Positions 42,321 to 51,621 are shown, counted from the first letter of the stretch. The stretch is 61,053 nucleotides of DNA from Streptomyces syringium (GCF_017876625.1 NZ_JAGIOH010000002.1:1-61053), one strand, 5' to 3'. Numbers and translations are program-made. The notes: generated by a model not told the origin, from the sequence alone.

Positions 42321-43586
42321 TCAGCGCGCGGGGCCGGGGGTCACCTCGCTCCTGCCGCGGCTCGGGTGGCTCGGGTGCAGGGCCAGCACGTCGTGGTAGA
42401 CGTCCCAGGTGGCGGCGGCCACCTGGTCCCAGCCGTAGCGGGTCAGGACCCGGCGGCGGCCTGCGGCGCCGCAGGCGGCGCGGCGGGCGGGGTCGGCCAG
42501 GAGTGCGGTGACGGCCCTGGCCAGGGCGGCGGGGTCGCCGGGGGTGAACAGGCGGCCGGTGGCCGGGTCGGCGACGGTGTCGAGGTGGCCGCCGGTGGCG
42601 GTGGCGACGACGGGGGTGCCGCAGCCCATGGCTTCCAGGGGGACGATGCCGAAGGGCTCGTAGTCGGCGGGGCACAGCACCACGTCCGCGCTGCGCAGCA
42701 GGGCGGGGATGCTTTCGCGGGGCAGGCCGCCGGTGAAGCGGACGCGGTCGGCGACTCCGGTGCGGCGGGCCGTCTCGCGCAGCCGGCGTACTTCGGGGTC
42801 CTGGTGGAGCTGGTGGGGCGGGGGGCCGCCGGCGATGAGGAGTTCGGTGCCGGGCAGGGCGGTGAGGGCGGTGATGGACAGGGCGGCGCCTTTGCGTTTG
42901 ACGAGCCGTCCGATCTGGAGCAGGCGGTGGCGGCGGGGAGGGCGGGGGGCGGCGGGCCCGTGGGGGGTGAAGACGGTGGTGTCCACGCCGCAGGGGACGA
43001 TGGTGGTGCGGTCGGCGGCGATGCCCATGGCGGCCAGTTCGCGGACCTCGTCGCGGCAGGTGGCGATGATGCGGTCGCAGCCGTGGCCGACTGCTTTTTC
43101 CAGGGCGATCCGGTCCGGTGGGCTGGTGTCCTCCTGGCGCTGGTGGCGGCGCTTGACGGTGCCGAGGGCGTGGTAGGTGTGCACCAGGGGCAGGCCGAGT
43201 TCGCGGGCCGCGGCCAGGGCGGCGATGCCGGACATCCAGAAGTGGGAGTGGATGATGTCCGGCGGCCGGTGGCGCCACTCGTCGGCCAGGAAGTGGCCGA
43301 ACTGCTCCATGTGGGGCAGGAGTTGGTCCTTGGGGATGTGGCGGGGCGGGCCGGCGGGGACGTGGCGGACGTCGACGCCCGGGCGCAGGGCGACCCGGGG
43401 AGGCAGGTGGGGGGCGTCCTGGCGGGTGTAGACGGTGACGTGGTGGCCGTGGTCGGCGAGGGCGGCGGCGAGGTGGGCGACGTGGACGTTCTGGCCGCCG
43501 GCGTCGACGCCGCCCAGGACGGCGAGGGGGCTGGCGTGTTCGGAGACCAGGGCTATGGTGCGGCCGGGGCGCGGGGTGGCGGTCAT
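42321..43586 (-). CDS. Family 4 glycosyltransferase
   Basis: The protein has 421 residues, ATG 43586, overlapping the upstream stop. GT-B, GT4 features are IALVSEHASPLAVLGGVDAG with GGQNVHVAHLA, HSHFWMSGIAALAAARELGL, VPCGVDTTVFTP, LLQIGRLVKRKG and the E-x7-E motif in PADYEPFGIVPLEAMGCGTP. The start resembles sucrose synthase/MshA-type GT4 enzymes that use NDP-sugars. It adds a sugar during glycan assembly; donor and acceptor are not deducible. Confidence 0.9.
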   Translation of the reverse strand: MTATPRPGRTIALVSEHASPLAVLGGVDAGGQNVHVAHLAAALADHGHHVTVYTRQDAPHLPPRVALRPGVDVRHVPAGPPRHIPKDQLLPHMEQFGHFLADEWRHRPPDIIHSHFWMSGIAALAAARELGLPLVHTYHALGTVKRRHQRQEDTSPPDRIALEKAVGHGCDRIIATCRDEVRELAAMGIAADRTTIVPCGVDTTVFTPHGPAAPRPPRRHRLLQIGRLVKRKGAALSITALTALPGTELLIAGGPPPHQLHQDPEVRRLRETARRTGVADRVRFTGGLPRESIPALLRSADVVLCPADYEPFGIVPLEAMGCGTPVVATATGGHLDTVADPATGRLFTPGDPAALARAVTALLADPARRAACGAAGRRRVLTRYGWDQVAAATWDVYHDVLALHPSHPSRGRSEVTPGPAR

Positions 43587-44551
43587 CGGCGGACCGCTTC
43601 CTGCAGGACGTCTTCCCAGTCGGCCAGGAAGCGTTTGAGTCCGTAGCGGGCCAGGGCCGCGTCGCGGGCGCGGGCTCCGTCCTCGGCGGCGGCAGCGGGG
43701 TGGTCCAGGTAGTGGCGGGCGGCCTCGGCCAGGGCCCGGGGGCGGGTGGAGAGGACGCCGGCGCCCGCGGGGACGGCTTCGGTGGCCTCGGTGGTGGCCA
43801 GGGCCACCACGGGCATGCCCAGGTGCATGGCTTCCAGCAGGGACAGGCCCAGGGAGGTCCAGCGCACCGGGTGCAGGTACAGGCGGCGGCGGGCGATGGT
43901 GGTGTGCAGTTCGGCCTGGGGCAGGTCGGCGGTGCGGCACCGGGCGGGGGTCAGGCCGAGGTGGCGGGCGAGGCCTTCGGTGCCCATGCCGAACACGTCG
44001 AGGGGGGCGGCTTCGCTGAGGGCGGGCAGAAGGTCGGTGCCGGTGGTGCGGCCGCGGCGCAGGGGGTCGTTGACGACGACGGCGGCCCGGGGCAGGTGGC
44101 CGGTGTAGAGGTGGCCGGGGTCGACGATGCCGTGCTCGATGACTTCGGTGCGGGTGGTGCCGTTGTCCCAGAAGAGGCGGTTGAAGTGGGTGACGTGCAC
44201 CAGGGTCAGGTCGCCGCGGCCGGCGCAGGGGTGGGGGGTGTCGGGCACGTGGCCGTGGGGGGCGTTGTGTTCGAGGTAGACGGCGGGTATGTCGTGGCCG
44301 GGGCGCCTGCCGCCGAGCCAGCGCATGGCCAGTTCCTCCTCGTGCGGGCGCTGGAGGACGATGAGGTCGAGGGGGGTGTCGCGGAGCTGGTGGGGGGTCA
44401 GTTCGCGGACGGACTCGGGCCAGGGGAAGGTGCGGGCCAGGCCCAGGCCGTCGGGGCCGCGGTCCTCGGTGACGGGGACGAGGTAGGTGTGGGGGCCCTG
44501 GACGAAGGCGGTGGTCCAGGAGCCGTGCACGTGCCACAGCAGGATGTTCAT
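43583..44551 (-). CDS. GT4-like glycosyltransferase, short form
   Basis: The protein has 322 residues, ATG 44551. It starts MNILLWHVHGSWTTAFVQGP, then TYLVPVTEDRGPDG, LIVLQRPHEEELAMRWLGGR, PAVYLEHNAPHGHVPDTPHP, TEVIEHGIVDPGHLYTG and YLHPVRWTSLGLSLLEAMHL followed by GMPVVALATTEA. The last segment is the donor-binding region of GT4/GT-B enzymes. HVHGSWTTAFVQGPHTYLVP is a conserved opening of actinobacterial enzymes found in this kind of locus. It overlaps both neighbours by 4 bp. Confidence 0.87.
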   Translation of the reverse strand: MNILLWHVHGSWTTAFVQGPHTYLVPVTEDRGPDGLGLARTFPWPESVRELTPHQLRDTPLDLIVLQRPHEEELAMRWLGGRRPGHDIPAVYLEHNAPHGHVPDTPHPCAGRGDLTLVHVTHFNRLFWDNGTTRTEVIEHGIVDPGHLYTGHLPRAAVVVNDPLRRGRTTGTDLLPALSEAAPLDVFGMGTEGLARHLGLTPARCRTADLPQAELHTTIARRRLYLHPVRWTSLGLSLLEAMHLGMPVVALATTEATEAVPAGAGVLSTRPRALAEAARHYLDHPAAAAEDGARARDAALARYGLKRFLADWEDVLQEAVRR

Positions 44552-45597
44552 ACGGTGACCTCCTGGTCGGGGCCGGGGCCGGGGGTGCGGGTGAGCAGGG
44601 TGTCCACGGCGGTGAGGAGTTCGGCGTCCGTGACCGAGTCGAGGCAGGGGTGGCCGGGGACGGGGCAGGTGCGGGCCCTGGTGCCGGCGCACGGGGCGTC
44701 CTGGTGGCCGAGGAGGACGTGGGGCACGCGGTAGGGGGCCCAGCGGTGGGCCGGTACGACGGGTGCGAAGAGGCAGACCAGGGGGGTGGCGACGGCGGCG
44801 GCGAGGTGGGCGGGGCCGGTGTTGCCGGTGATGAGGGTCCGCGCGGCGGCGATGACGGCGGCGAGTTCGGGCAGGGTGGTGCGTCCGCCGAGGTCGAGGG
44901 CGTGGCGGCCGGCGACGGCGGCGGTGAGGTCGCGTTCGGCCGGACCGCCGGTGACCACGACGCGGTGGCCGGCGGCGGCAAGGGCGGCGACGGCGCGGGC
45001 GGCGCGCGGGGCGCTCCAGGCGCGGGCCGGCACGGCGGCGCCGGGGTGGACGACGAGGTAGGGGCCGGGGCCCGTCAGATGGGGGGCCGCGGCCGGGCAG
45101 GTCACGCGCAGGGCGCCACTGTCGCCGGGGGGCAGGCGCAGGCCGGCCGCTTCGGCGAGGTCGAGGGCGGCGGCGGCTTCGTGGCGGTGGGGGGCGCGGT
45201 GGTGGCGCAGGTCCAGGAGGGAGCCGGGGTAGTGCTCGCTGTCCGCGGCGATCCAGGGCACGCCGGCCATTTTGAGCAGGAGGGCGGCCGGCAGCGGGCT
45301 CTGGTGGTAGGAGGCGAGGATCAGGGCCCGGTCGAAGCGGCGGGCGGCCAGGGCGTCCAGGAGCGCGTCGGTGTCGGCCCGGCGGGCCGGGGGTGCGTCG
45401 AAGCCCACCCAGGGGGCGTCGTAGACCAGGATGTCGTCCAGGCCCGGCAGCAGGCGGGCGGCGGCTTCGCCCCGTGGCCCGCACAGCAGGGCGGTGCGGG
45501 CGGAGGCCGCCGCGGCGGCACGGATCGCGGGCCCGGCGAGCAGCACGTCGCCTGCGCTGTCGAGCCGTACCACCAGGGTGTGTCCGCCTGTGGTCAT
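44548..45597 (-). CDS. Family 9 glycosyltransferase (second heptosyltransferase-like enzyme)
   Basis: The protein has 349 residues, ATG 45597. It shows HTLVVRLDSAGDVLLAGPAI, LLCGPRGEAAARLLPGLDDI, LILASYHQSPLPAALLLKMA, PYLVVHPGAAVPARAWSA and the signature LITGNTGPAHLAAAVATPLV followed by CLFAPVVP. It is about 350 residues as usual for GT9 and differs clearly from the GT9 at 38830. The two may add consecutive heptoses or act on different acceptors. It is coupled to gmhB (ATGA). Confidence 0.9.
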   Translation of the reverse strand: MTTGGHTLVVRLDSAGDVLLAGPAIRAAAAASARTALLCGPRGEAAARLLPGLDDILVYDAPWVGFDAPPARRADTDALLDALAARRFDRALILASYHQSPLPAALLLKMAGVPWIAADSEHYPGSLLDLRHHRAPHRHEAAAALDLAEAAGLRLPPGDSGALRVTCPAAAPHLTGPGPYLVVHPGAAVPARAWSAPRAARAVAALAAAGHRVVVTGGPAERDLTAAVAGRHALDLGGRTTLPELAAVIAAARTLITGNTGPAHLAAAVATPLVCLFAPVVPAHRWAPYRVPHVLLGHQDAPCAGTRARTCPVPGHPCLDSVTDAELLTAVDTLLTRTPGPGPDQEVTV

Positions 45598-46388
45598 CTG
45601 GCTCCCTGTCCGCCGGGCAGCAGCAGCCGTACCGCGGCCAGCAGGTCGGGGGCCTTTTCGGGGGCGGCCGCGGTCTCCTGGGGGCGGGTGAGGGCGGTGG
45701 GGACGAGAACGCCGCGGGCCCCGGCGGCGCGGGCGGCGGCGACGTCGGAGCCGATGTCTCCGATGACGGCGACCCGGCGGGGGTCGGCGCCCAGGCGCCG
45801 GCAGGCGGCGTGGATGAGCCCGGGGGCGGGCTTGCGGCAGGCGCAGCCGTCGCCGGGGCCGTGGGGGCAGACCGCCCAGAGCGCGAACGGGCCCAGGAGT
45901 TCCTCGACGCGGCCCTGGACCGCCCTCACCCGCCGGTGGTCCAGCAGACCGCGGGCGACACCGGACTGGTTGCTCACCACCGCCACCGGCACCCCCCAGG
46001 AACGGACGGTGTCCACGGCCGCACGGGCCTGGGGCATCAGGCGCACCCGGCGGGGATCGCCGTTGTAGGGGACGTCCTCGATGAGGGTGCCGTCACGGTC
46101 GAAGAGGACAGCGTCGGGCAGGCCCCCCGGCGGGCGGGGCGGGCCGGGCGGGGTGAGCAGGCGGGGTGAGCGGGAGGGGGCGGGCTCCTGGGAGCGCGAC
46201 GGGGCCGGGCCGCCCGGGCCGCCCGGGGCGGCCGTCGGGTCCGGGGGGCCCGGCAGGTCCAGGAGGCCCGGGGCATCCGTCGGGTCCGGGGGGCCCGGGG
46301 CAGCCGTCGGATCCGGGGGGCCCGGGGGGAAGAGCCACGGGCCGCCGGCCGGGACCGGTGGGGTTCGAGGGGTGGAAGTGGTGAACAC
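45594..46388 (-). CDS. gmhB: Heptose 1,7-bisphosphate phosphatase with Pro/Gly-rich N-terminal extension
   Basis: The frame has 264 residues. The catalytic part begins near residue 90: AVLFDRDGTLIEDVPYNGDP (HAD DxDGT), VAVVSNQSGVARG, the zinc loop CPHGPGDGCACRKPAPGLIH and VIGDIGSDVAAARAAGARG. This is GmhB-type HAD phosphatase, which removes the 7-phosphate between the two HldE steps. The first about 90 residues are PPGPPDPTAAPG-type repeats, probably disordered; the real start may lie further downstream, for example near residue 90, although no ATG/GTG with a good ribosome site stands out there. Confidence 0.88.
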   Translation of the reverse strand: MFTTSTPRTPPVPAGGPWLFPPGPPDPTAAPGPPDPTDAPGLLDLPGPPDPTAAPGGPGGPAPSRSQEPAPSRSPRLLTPPGPPRPPGGLPDAVLFDRDGTLIEDVPYNGDPRRVRLMPQARAAVDTVRSWGVPVAVVSNQSGVARGLLDHRRVRAVQGRVEELLGPFALWAVCPHGPGDGCACRKPAPGLIHAACRRLGADPRRVAVIGDIGSDVAAARAAGARGVLVPTALTRPQETAAAPEKAPDLLAAVRLLLPGGQGAR

Positions 46389-46577
46389 GCACCCTGAGTA
46401 ACCCGGTGGCGACCACTAAAACCACGCCAAACGGCTACAAAGTGCGAGCACGGCCGGGCGCGGCCGGGACGGCCCGGGGCGGTGCCCGTGCCCGGGCGGA
46501 GCGGGATGGGGTGCGGGCAAGGCGGAGCGGAGCGGCGGGACAGGGCGGGGCCCGGCCGGGAGCACCGGGCGGGAGCG

Positions 46578-46674
46578 GGGCGTGGCGGGAGGGGCGTGGC
46601 GGGAGGGGCGTGGCGGGAGGGGCGTGGCGGGAGGGGCGTGGCGGGAGGGGCGTGGCGGGAGGGGCGTGGCGGGG
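46578..46674. repeat. 14-bp G-rich tandem repeat
   Basis: Seven perfect copies of GGGCGTGGCGGGAG lie between gmhB and the GT2 gene and end exactly at the GT2 stop codon. The plus strand has many runs of three or more G. 46389-46577 holds no gene. Confidence 0.9.
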
Positions 46675-47811
46675 TCAGGGGGAGGTTTGGGGAAGCGGGG
46701 CGGTGGCCGGGGCGGGGGTGGAGGGGGGCCGGCCGGGGGCCGGCGGGCGCGGGGGCAGCGGGCGCGGGGCGGCGTGGCGGTGGCGGGCCAGGCCCCGCAG
46801 CCAGTGCAGGACGGCGGCGGGCGGGATGAGGACGCTGGTCGCCGCCATGACGGCCACTTCCCGGCCGGTGCGCGGCCCCGGGGCGATACGGGCCCAGGCG
46901 AACTCCGCGCAGCCCGCCAGCCACAGGGCCCCGCAGCCGGCCGCGGCCCGGGGCCGGCGGGCGGCCGCGGCCGCCAGTGCCGCCGCCCCGGCCGCGCTCA
47001 CGGCCAGGTGGGCCGGCAGCCGGCCGCGGGGCGCGCCCGCCCGCTCCCACCAGGTCCGGCCGTGGAGACGGTTCATCAGCACGTCGTCGGCGTTGCCGGC
47101 CTGGGTGCGCAGCGAGACCCAGCGGTCCGCGGGGCGTACGGGGTGGGTGGTGCGGCGGGTGCCCTGGGTGATGGTCCAGCCGGCGTCCAGGACGCGCAGG
47201 GCGAGGTCGGCGTCCTCGCGGAACGCGCGCGGGAAGCGTTCGTCGAAGCCGCCGCTCTCCTCCAGGGCGGTGCGCCGGTAGGCCATGTCGGCGGTGATCC
47301 ACCGGGCGCGGGCCAGTCCCGCGGTGGTGCGTTCCCAGTCGGTGGGGCGGCGGCCCTCGGGCAGCGGGACGGTGATGTGTGCCTGGACGGCGGCGGTGCG
47401 GGCGCCGGCCGCGGCGAGGTCGGCGGCGAGGTCGGCGGCCCAGGTGGGGCCGGGCAGGACGTCGTCGTCGAGGAAGGCGATCCACGGCTCGGCCGCCGCC
47501 CGCCAGCCGGCGTTGCGGGCGGCGGCAGGGCCGGCGGCGCGGCCGGGCACCACGTCGGTGAGGTCGCGCAAGCGCGCGGGGACGGTCACGGGCAGGGGCG
47601 TGCAGTCCTCCAGCGGCCGGTCGTCGACCAGGACGATCCGGGTGGGCCGCGGCCCCTGGCCGCGGTCCAGGGCGCGCAGGCAGTCGGTCAGGCTGGGGCG
47701 GCCCAGGGTCGGGATGACCACCGCGTACGCCAACGCCGGCAGCGGGCCGGGCAGGGCGGCGGCCGGGTCGGGCAGCGGGCCGGCCGGGTCGGGCAGGGGG
47801 GTGCCGTTCAC
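46675..47811 (-). CDS. Family 2 glycosyltransferase with membrane-associated C-terminus
   Basis: The protein has 378 residues from GTG 47811, overlapping the carbamoyltransferase stop. GT-A features are YAVVIPTLGRPSLTDCLRAL, RIVLVDDRPLED, AARNAGWRAAAEPWIAFLDD with DDDVLPGPTW, and RRTALEESGGFDERFPRAFR with the REDADL acceptor-side motif. After about residue 270, hydrophobic stretches (LAVSAAGAAALAAAAA, then LWLAGCAEFAW and VMAATSVLIPPAAVLHWL) suggest membrane attachment. A Pro-rich tail ends at the tandem repeat. Confidence 0.88.
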   Translation of the reverse strand: MNGTPLPDPAGPLPDPAAALPGPLPALAYAVVIPTLGRPSLTDCLRALDRGQGPRPTRIVLVDDRPLEDCTPLPVTVPARLRDLTDVVPGRAAGPAAARNAGWRAAAEPWIAFLDDDVLPGPTWAADLAADLAAAGARTAAVQAHITVPLPEGRRPTDWERTTAGLARARWITADMAYRRTALEESGGFDERFPRAFREDADLALRVLDAGWTITQGTRRTTHPVRPADRWVSLRTQAGNADDVLMNRLHGRTWWERAGAPRGRLPAHLAVSAAGAAALAAAAARRPRAAAGCGALWLAGCAEFAWARIAPGPRTGREVAVMAATSVLIPPAAVLHWLRGLARHRHAAPRPLPPRPPAPGRPPSTPAPATAPLPQTSP

Positions 47812-49508
47812 CGGACGCAGCCCTTGTCCTGGGGGCCGGCGGTGGTGGTGGCCAGGTCGGGCCGGCCGGCGGCGAAGAATTCCCGGCGGCGCACCACGAA
47901 GGGGCCCATCGCGAGCAGGTCCACGGGGGCGGAGCCGAAGCATTCCAGGGCGTCGCGGGGGTCGTCCACCATGGGGCGGCCGGCGGTGTTCAGGCTGGTG
48001 TTGACGACCACGGGCAGCCCGGTGAGCCGTTCGAAGGCGGTGAGCATCCGGGCGACGAGGGGTTCGGTGTCCGCCTCGACGGTCTGGATCCGGGCGGTGC
48101 CGTCCACGTGCACCACCGCGGGGATGCGCTCGCGCCACCGGGGGGCCACGTCGTGGACGAAGAGCATGTAGGGGCTGGGCAGCGGGCCGTCGAAGATCTC
48201 CGGGGCGCGGTGGGCGAGGACCATGGGGGCCACGGGGCGGAACTGCTCGCGTCCCTTCACGTCGTTGAGGCGCTCGAGGTTGCCCACCCGGCCCGGGTGG
48301 GCGAGCAGGGAGCGGTGGCCCAGGGCCCGCGGGCCGAACTCCGCGCGGCCCTGGAACCAGGCGACGATCGCGTCGCCGGCCAGGGCCTCGGCCACGGTCT
48401 CGGCGACATCCTCGGGCCGTTCGAAGGGCACCTGGGCCGTCTTGAGCCAGGCTTCGAGTTCCGCGTCCGACCAGCCGCGGCCGAGGTCGGCACCGGCCGG
48501 GGGGCGGGGCGTGTGCCCGGCGCCGGCGGACAGCAGCAGCGCGCCGCCCAGCGCGGTGCCCGCGTCACCGGAGGCGGGCTGGACCCACACCCGGGAGAAG
48601 GGGCCCTCGCGGGCGAGACGGGAATTGGCCACGCAGTTGAGCGCCACTCCCCCGGCCAGCGTCAGGACACCGTCGTGGGTTTGGCCGTGGAGCCAGCGGG
48701 CGAGGTCGAGCAGCGTCTCCTCCAAGGCCGCCTGGGTGCTGGCGGCGAGGTCGGCGTGGGCCTGGGTCCAGGCCTCGCCGGGCCGGCACGGCGGGCACAG
48801 CTCCTGCCACGGCACGCCGGTGGCCCGGAAACCGCCGTCGCCGGTGGGATGGACGTGGCGGCGCAGCTCGGGCAGCAGGCGCGGGGTGCCGTAGGAGGCC
48901 AGCGCCATCACCTTGTACTCGTCGCTGGAGCGCAGGAAGCCCAGGTGCGCGGTGAGTTCTTCGTAGACCAGGCCCAGGGAGTGCGGCAGTTCCTGCCCGT
49001 GGAGGGGTTCGAGGTGGTTGCCGGTGCGGCGGGCCGCGAGGTGGGAGGTGGCCTCGCCGCGGCCGTCGAGGACGAGGACGGAGGAGTTCTCGGCGCCGGG
49101 GGCGGCGTAGGCGCTGGAGGCGGCGTGGGCCATGTGGTGCGGGACGAAGTGCACGAGGGCGGGGTCGAGGCCGGGCAGGGCCTCGCTCAGGAAGCCGGGG
49201 GCCTCGCGGGCGTAGGTCAGGCGCAGGTGGTCCCAGGGGTCGTGCAGTCCCATGGTGTCGGCCGGGCGGGCGAGGCGGGGGTCGAAGGAGTAGGCGACGG
49301 CGTCGAGGTCCGCGGGGCGCAGGCCGGCCTGGCTCAGGCACCAGGCGGCGGCCTGGCCGGGCAGTTCCCAGGCGGAGAAGGGCACCGGCCGTTTGCCGTG
49401 TTTGCGCCGGGAGAAGCGTTCTTCCTCGGCGGCGGCGACGGTCACCCCGTCGATCACCAGGGCGGCGGCGGGGTCGTGGAAGAGGGCGTTGATTCCGAGG
49501 ATGCGCAT
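47808..49508 (-). CDS. NodU/CmcH-family carbamoyltransferase
   Basis: The protein has 566 residues, ATG 49508. The YrdC-less NodU/CmcH fold is complete: MRILGINALFHDPAAALVID, EEERFSRRKHGKRPVPFSAW, HFVPHHMAHAASSAYAAPGA (metal/carbamoyl-adenylate His motif), LVLDGRGEATS, LTLAGGVALNCVANSRL and WFQGRAEFGPRALGHRSLLA. The C-terminal domain ends with NTSLNTAGRPMVDDPRDALE. It transfers a carbamoyl group from carbamoyl phosphate to a sugar hydroxyl. In this locus the target is probably a glycan sugar such as the heptose. Confidence 0.92.
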   Translation of the reverse strand: MRILGINALFHDPAAALVIDGVTVAAAEEERFSRRKHGKRPVPFSAWELPGQAAAWCLSQAGLRPADLDAVAYSFDPRLARPADTMGLHDPWDHLRLTYAREAPGFLSEALPGLDPALVHFVPHHMAHAASSAYAAPGAENSSVLVLDGRGEATSHLAARRTGNHLEPLHGQELPHSLGLVYEELTAHLGFLRSSDEYKVMALASYGTPRLLPELRRHVHPTGDGGFRATGVPWQELCPPCRPGEAWTQAHADLAASTQAALEETLLDLARWLHGQTHDGVLTLAGGVALNCVANSRLAREGPFSRVWVQPASGDAGTALGGALLLSAGAGHTPRPPAGADLGRGWSDAELEAWLKTAQVPFERPEDVAETVAEALAGDAIVAWFQGRAEFGPRALGHRSLLAHPGRVGNLERLNDVKGREQFRPVAPMVLAHRAPEIFDGPLPSPYMLFVHDVAPRWRERIPAVVHVDGTARIQTVEADTEPLVARMLTAFERLTGLPVVVNTSLNTAGRPMVDDPRDALECFGSAPVDLLAMGPFVVRRREFFAAGRPDLATTTAGPQDKGCVR

Positions 49509-49682
49509 GGGGTGGGGCCTTTCGTGGCCGGCCTGCGGGGCGGGGCGCTCGGCGCCGGCGGCGACAACGGCGGGACGGAAGAGGCGAGACAGGAGGGGCG
49601 GAAGGGCCGGGCGAGGGCGGGGCGGGGCGGCTGGGGGGCGGGGGCGGGGGGGGACGGCAACGGCCGGTGGGGGCGGGGGTTT

Positions 49683-50639
49683 TCAGGCGGCCTGGGCCCG
49701 GAACCAGCTGATGGCCCGGGCGAGCCCCTCGGCGGGCGGGACGCGGGGCTCCCACTGGAGCTTGCCGCGGGCCAGGGTGATGTCCGGGCAGCGCACGGCC
49801 GGGTCGTCGGTGGGCCGGTCGATGAAGCGGACGGTGGAGGAGGAACCGGTCAGCTCGATGACGGTACGGGCCAGTTCGAGCATCGTGATCTCGGTGGGGT
49901 TGCCGAGATTGACCGGCCCGCGCAGGTCGGACGCCGCCATGGCGAGGATGCCGCGGACGGTGTCGTCGACATAGGCCAGCGACCGGGTCTGGCGCCCGTC
50001 CCCGGTCACCGTCAGCGGCTCCCCCGCCAGGGCCTGGCGGATGAAGGTGGGCACCGCCCGGCCGTCATGGCCGCGCATGCGCGGCCCGTAGGTGTTGAAC
50101 AGCCGCACGATGCCGGTCCGGGTGCCGTGCCCGTCGGCCTCGGCGGTGGTCAGCGCCTCGGCGAACCGCTTGGCCTCGTCGTACACGCTGCGCGGGCCCA
50201 CCGGATTGACATTGCCCCAGTAACTCTCGCTCTGCGGGTGCTGCTGGGGATCGCCGTAGACCTCGGAGGTCGAGGCGAGCACGAAACGGGCCTCGTGACG
50301 GCGGGCCAGGGCAAGGGCGTTACGCGTCCCCAGACTGCCGGTCTCCAGCGTGTGCAGCGGCAGCCGCAGATAGTCGGCGGGCGAGGCGGGGGAAGCGAAG
50401 TGCAGGACCAGATCGGCGGGGGCGGTCTCGAACGGCTGCGTGACATCGGCCGGCAGGAGCGTGAAACCGGCCCGGCCCTCCAGATGGGCCACGTTCCGGC
50501 GGGACCCGGTACAGAAGTCATCGACACAGGTCACCGCGGTGCCCTGGTCGATCAACGCGGTACACAGGTGCGAACCGACGAAACCGGCCCCGCCGGTGAC
50601 GACCGCGTGCTCCCACCGGGGAGCGGGGGTGGTGGCCAT
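49683..50639 (-). CDS. NAD-dependent epimerase/dehydratase, UDP-glucuronate decarboxylase-like
   Basis: The protein has 318 residues, ATG 50639. It has an extended SDR: VVTGGAGFVGSHLCTALIDQ, HFASPASPADYLRLPLHTLE, STSEVYGDPQQHPQSESYWG followed by NVNPVGPRSVYDEAKRFAEA with the catalytic YxxxK, and GIVRLFNTYGPRM. SPASPxxY, SEVYGDP-x-HPQ and YWGNVNP are signatures of UDP-glucuronate decarboxylase (UDP-xylose synthase). It is not an HldD-type ADP-heptose 6-epimerase. It is the first gene of the glycan locus and may supply a pentose donor or a related 4-keto sugar. Confidence 0.87.
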   Translation of the reverse strand: MATTPAPRWEHAVVTGGAGFVGSHLCTALIDQGTAVTCVDDFCTGSRRNVAHLEGRAGFTLLPADVTQPFETAPADLVLHFASPASPADYLRLPLHTLETGSLGTRNALALARRHEARFVLASTSEVYGDPQQHPQSESYWGNVNPVGPRSVYDEAKRFAEALTTAEADGHGTRTGIVRLFNTYGPRMRGHDGRAVPTFIRQALAGEPLTVTGDGRQTRSLAYVDDTVRGILAMAASDLRGPVNLGNPTEITMLELARTVIELTGSSSTVRFIDRPTDDPAVRCPDITLARGKLQWEPRVPPAEGLARAISWFRAQAA

Positions 50640-50673
50640 GAGGGCTCCTTCCTGGAGGGTGGCCGGCGGGGTG

Positions 50674-50868
50674 TTACTCCGTCCCGAAGACGGCCTTCTG
50701 CACGTCCGCGGGGCTCTCGAAGCTCTTCTGGTCGAGGTGGGAGATCTTCTCCACCATGTCGTTGCCCGCCTTGTTCTTCTTCGCGACGGCGACGAGCTTC
50801 TCCCGGTCGGCGGGGTAGGGCGCGCCCTTGAGGGCCTTCTGGAGCTCGATGGGGTTGGTCTCGGCCAT
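50674..50868 (-). CDS. DUF2795 family small protein
   Basis: The protein has 64 residues, ATG 50868 with GGAGAGA upstream. NPIELQKALKGAPYPADREK and LVAVAKKNKAGNDMVEKISH are typical of DUF2795, a small helical family of unknown function frequent in Streptomyces stress regulons. It lies 34 bp before the epimerase gene on the same strand, so it may be the leader gene of that operon. 50869-51618 holds no gene I can support. Confidence 0.85.
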   Translation of the reverse strand: MAETNPIELQKALKGAPYPADREKLVAVAKKNKAGNDMVEKISHLDQKSFESPADVQKAVFGTE

Positions 50869-51621
50869 GGGAATCTCTCCTTCTGCGGTGATGCGGGAAC
50901 GTGCAGTGAGGCGGTGGTGCGGTGGTGCGGTGGTGCCGGGCTCGCCGGCTGCCGCCCGGAACGGAAACCGGGGCGGAGCCTCCCAGTACCCCCGCAAACC
51001 CGGAGCATTCGGTCTTACTGGTTGTAAATCCCCGCTTGGCCCAGTGACGGATCAGCGGTCTCCCGGCTCCCCGCCGGCCCGGCAGGACGGCAGACGGGCG
51101 GCGGCGGGACGGGGCGGGGCGCGGGCGGTGGCAGGGGTGACGCGGCGGGGCGCGGGACGCGGCGGGGCGGGACGCGCCCGGTGTTCCCCCGGGCGCCGCG
51201 CGGGCACACGACGCGCAAGCGCCACCGTCCGGGGGCCGGCCGGCGGGGCCGCCGCGGGGGCGGGCGGGGGCAGGGGCCCCGCGCGCGCCCGGCCTGCCCG
51301 GCCCGGGTGGCGCCGCCGCACCTCCGCCGCATCTCCGCCGCACCTCGGAACAGACCGATCCTGCGTATTCACACCGTTTCGTCCGTGGAGGGCGGGAAGC
51401 CGCACGGAGGAGCGGAAGCCGGAGGTGATCAGCCGCCGTGCCGGGACAGCAGGGCCTCGCGCCGGCGGGGAGCCACGGGCACGCCCGGCACGGCGTCACC
51501 TGAACGGCACCGCCGGACGGCCGGAGGGCCGCAGCGGGCCCACGCTGGACAGGCCATGGCCGTCCAGGCCGTCCGCGCGGCGACGCGGCCGTTTCCCGCT
51601 CCTGGGAAGGGAGAGCACGTG

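Noticed and set aside
46093..46425. Alternative frames over the start of gmhB
   Set aside because: They are Pro/Gly repeats generated by the same low-complexity DNA; only the frame continuing into the HAD domain is supported.
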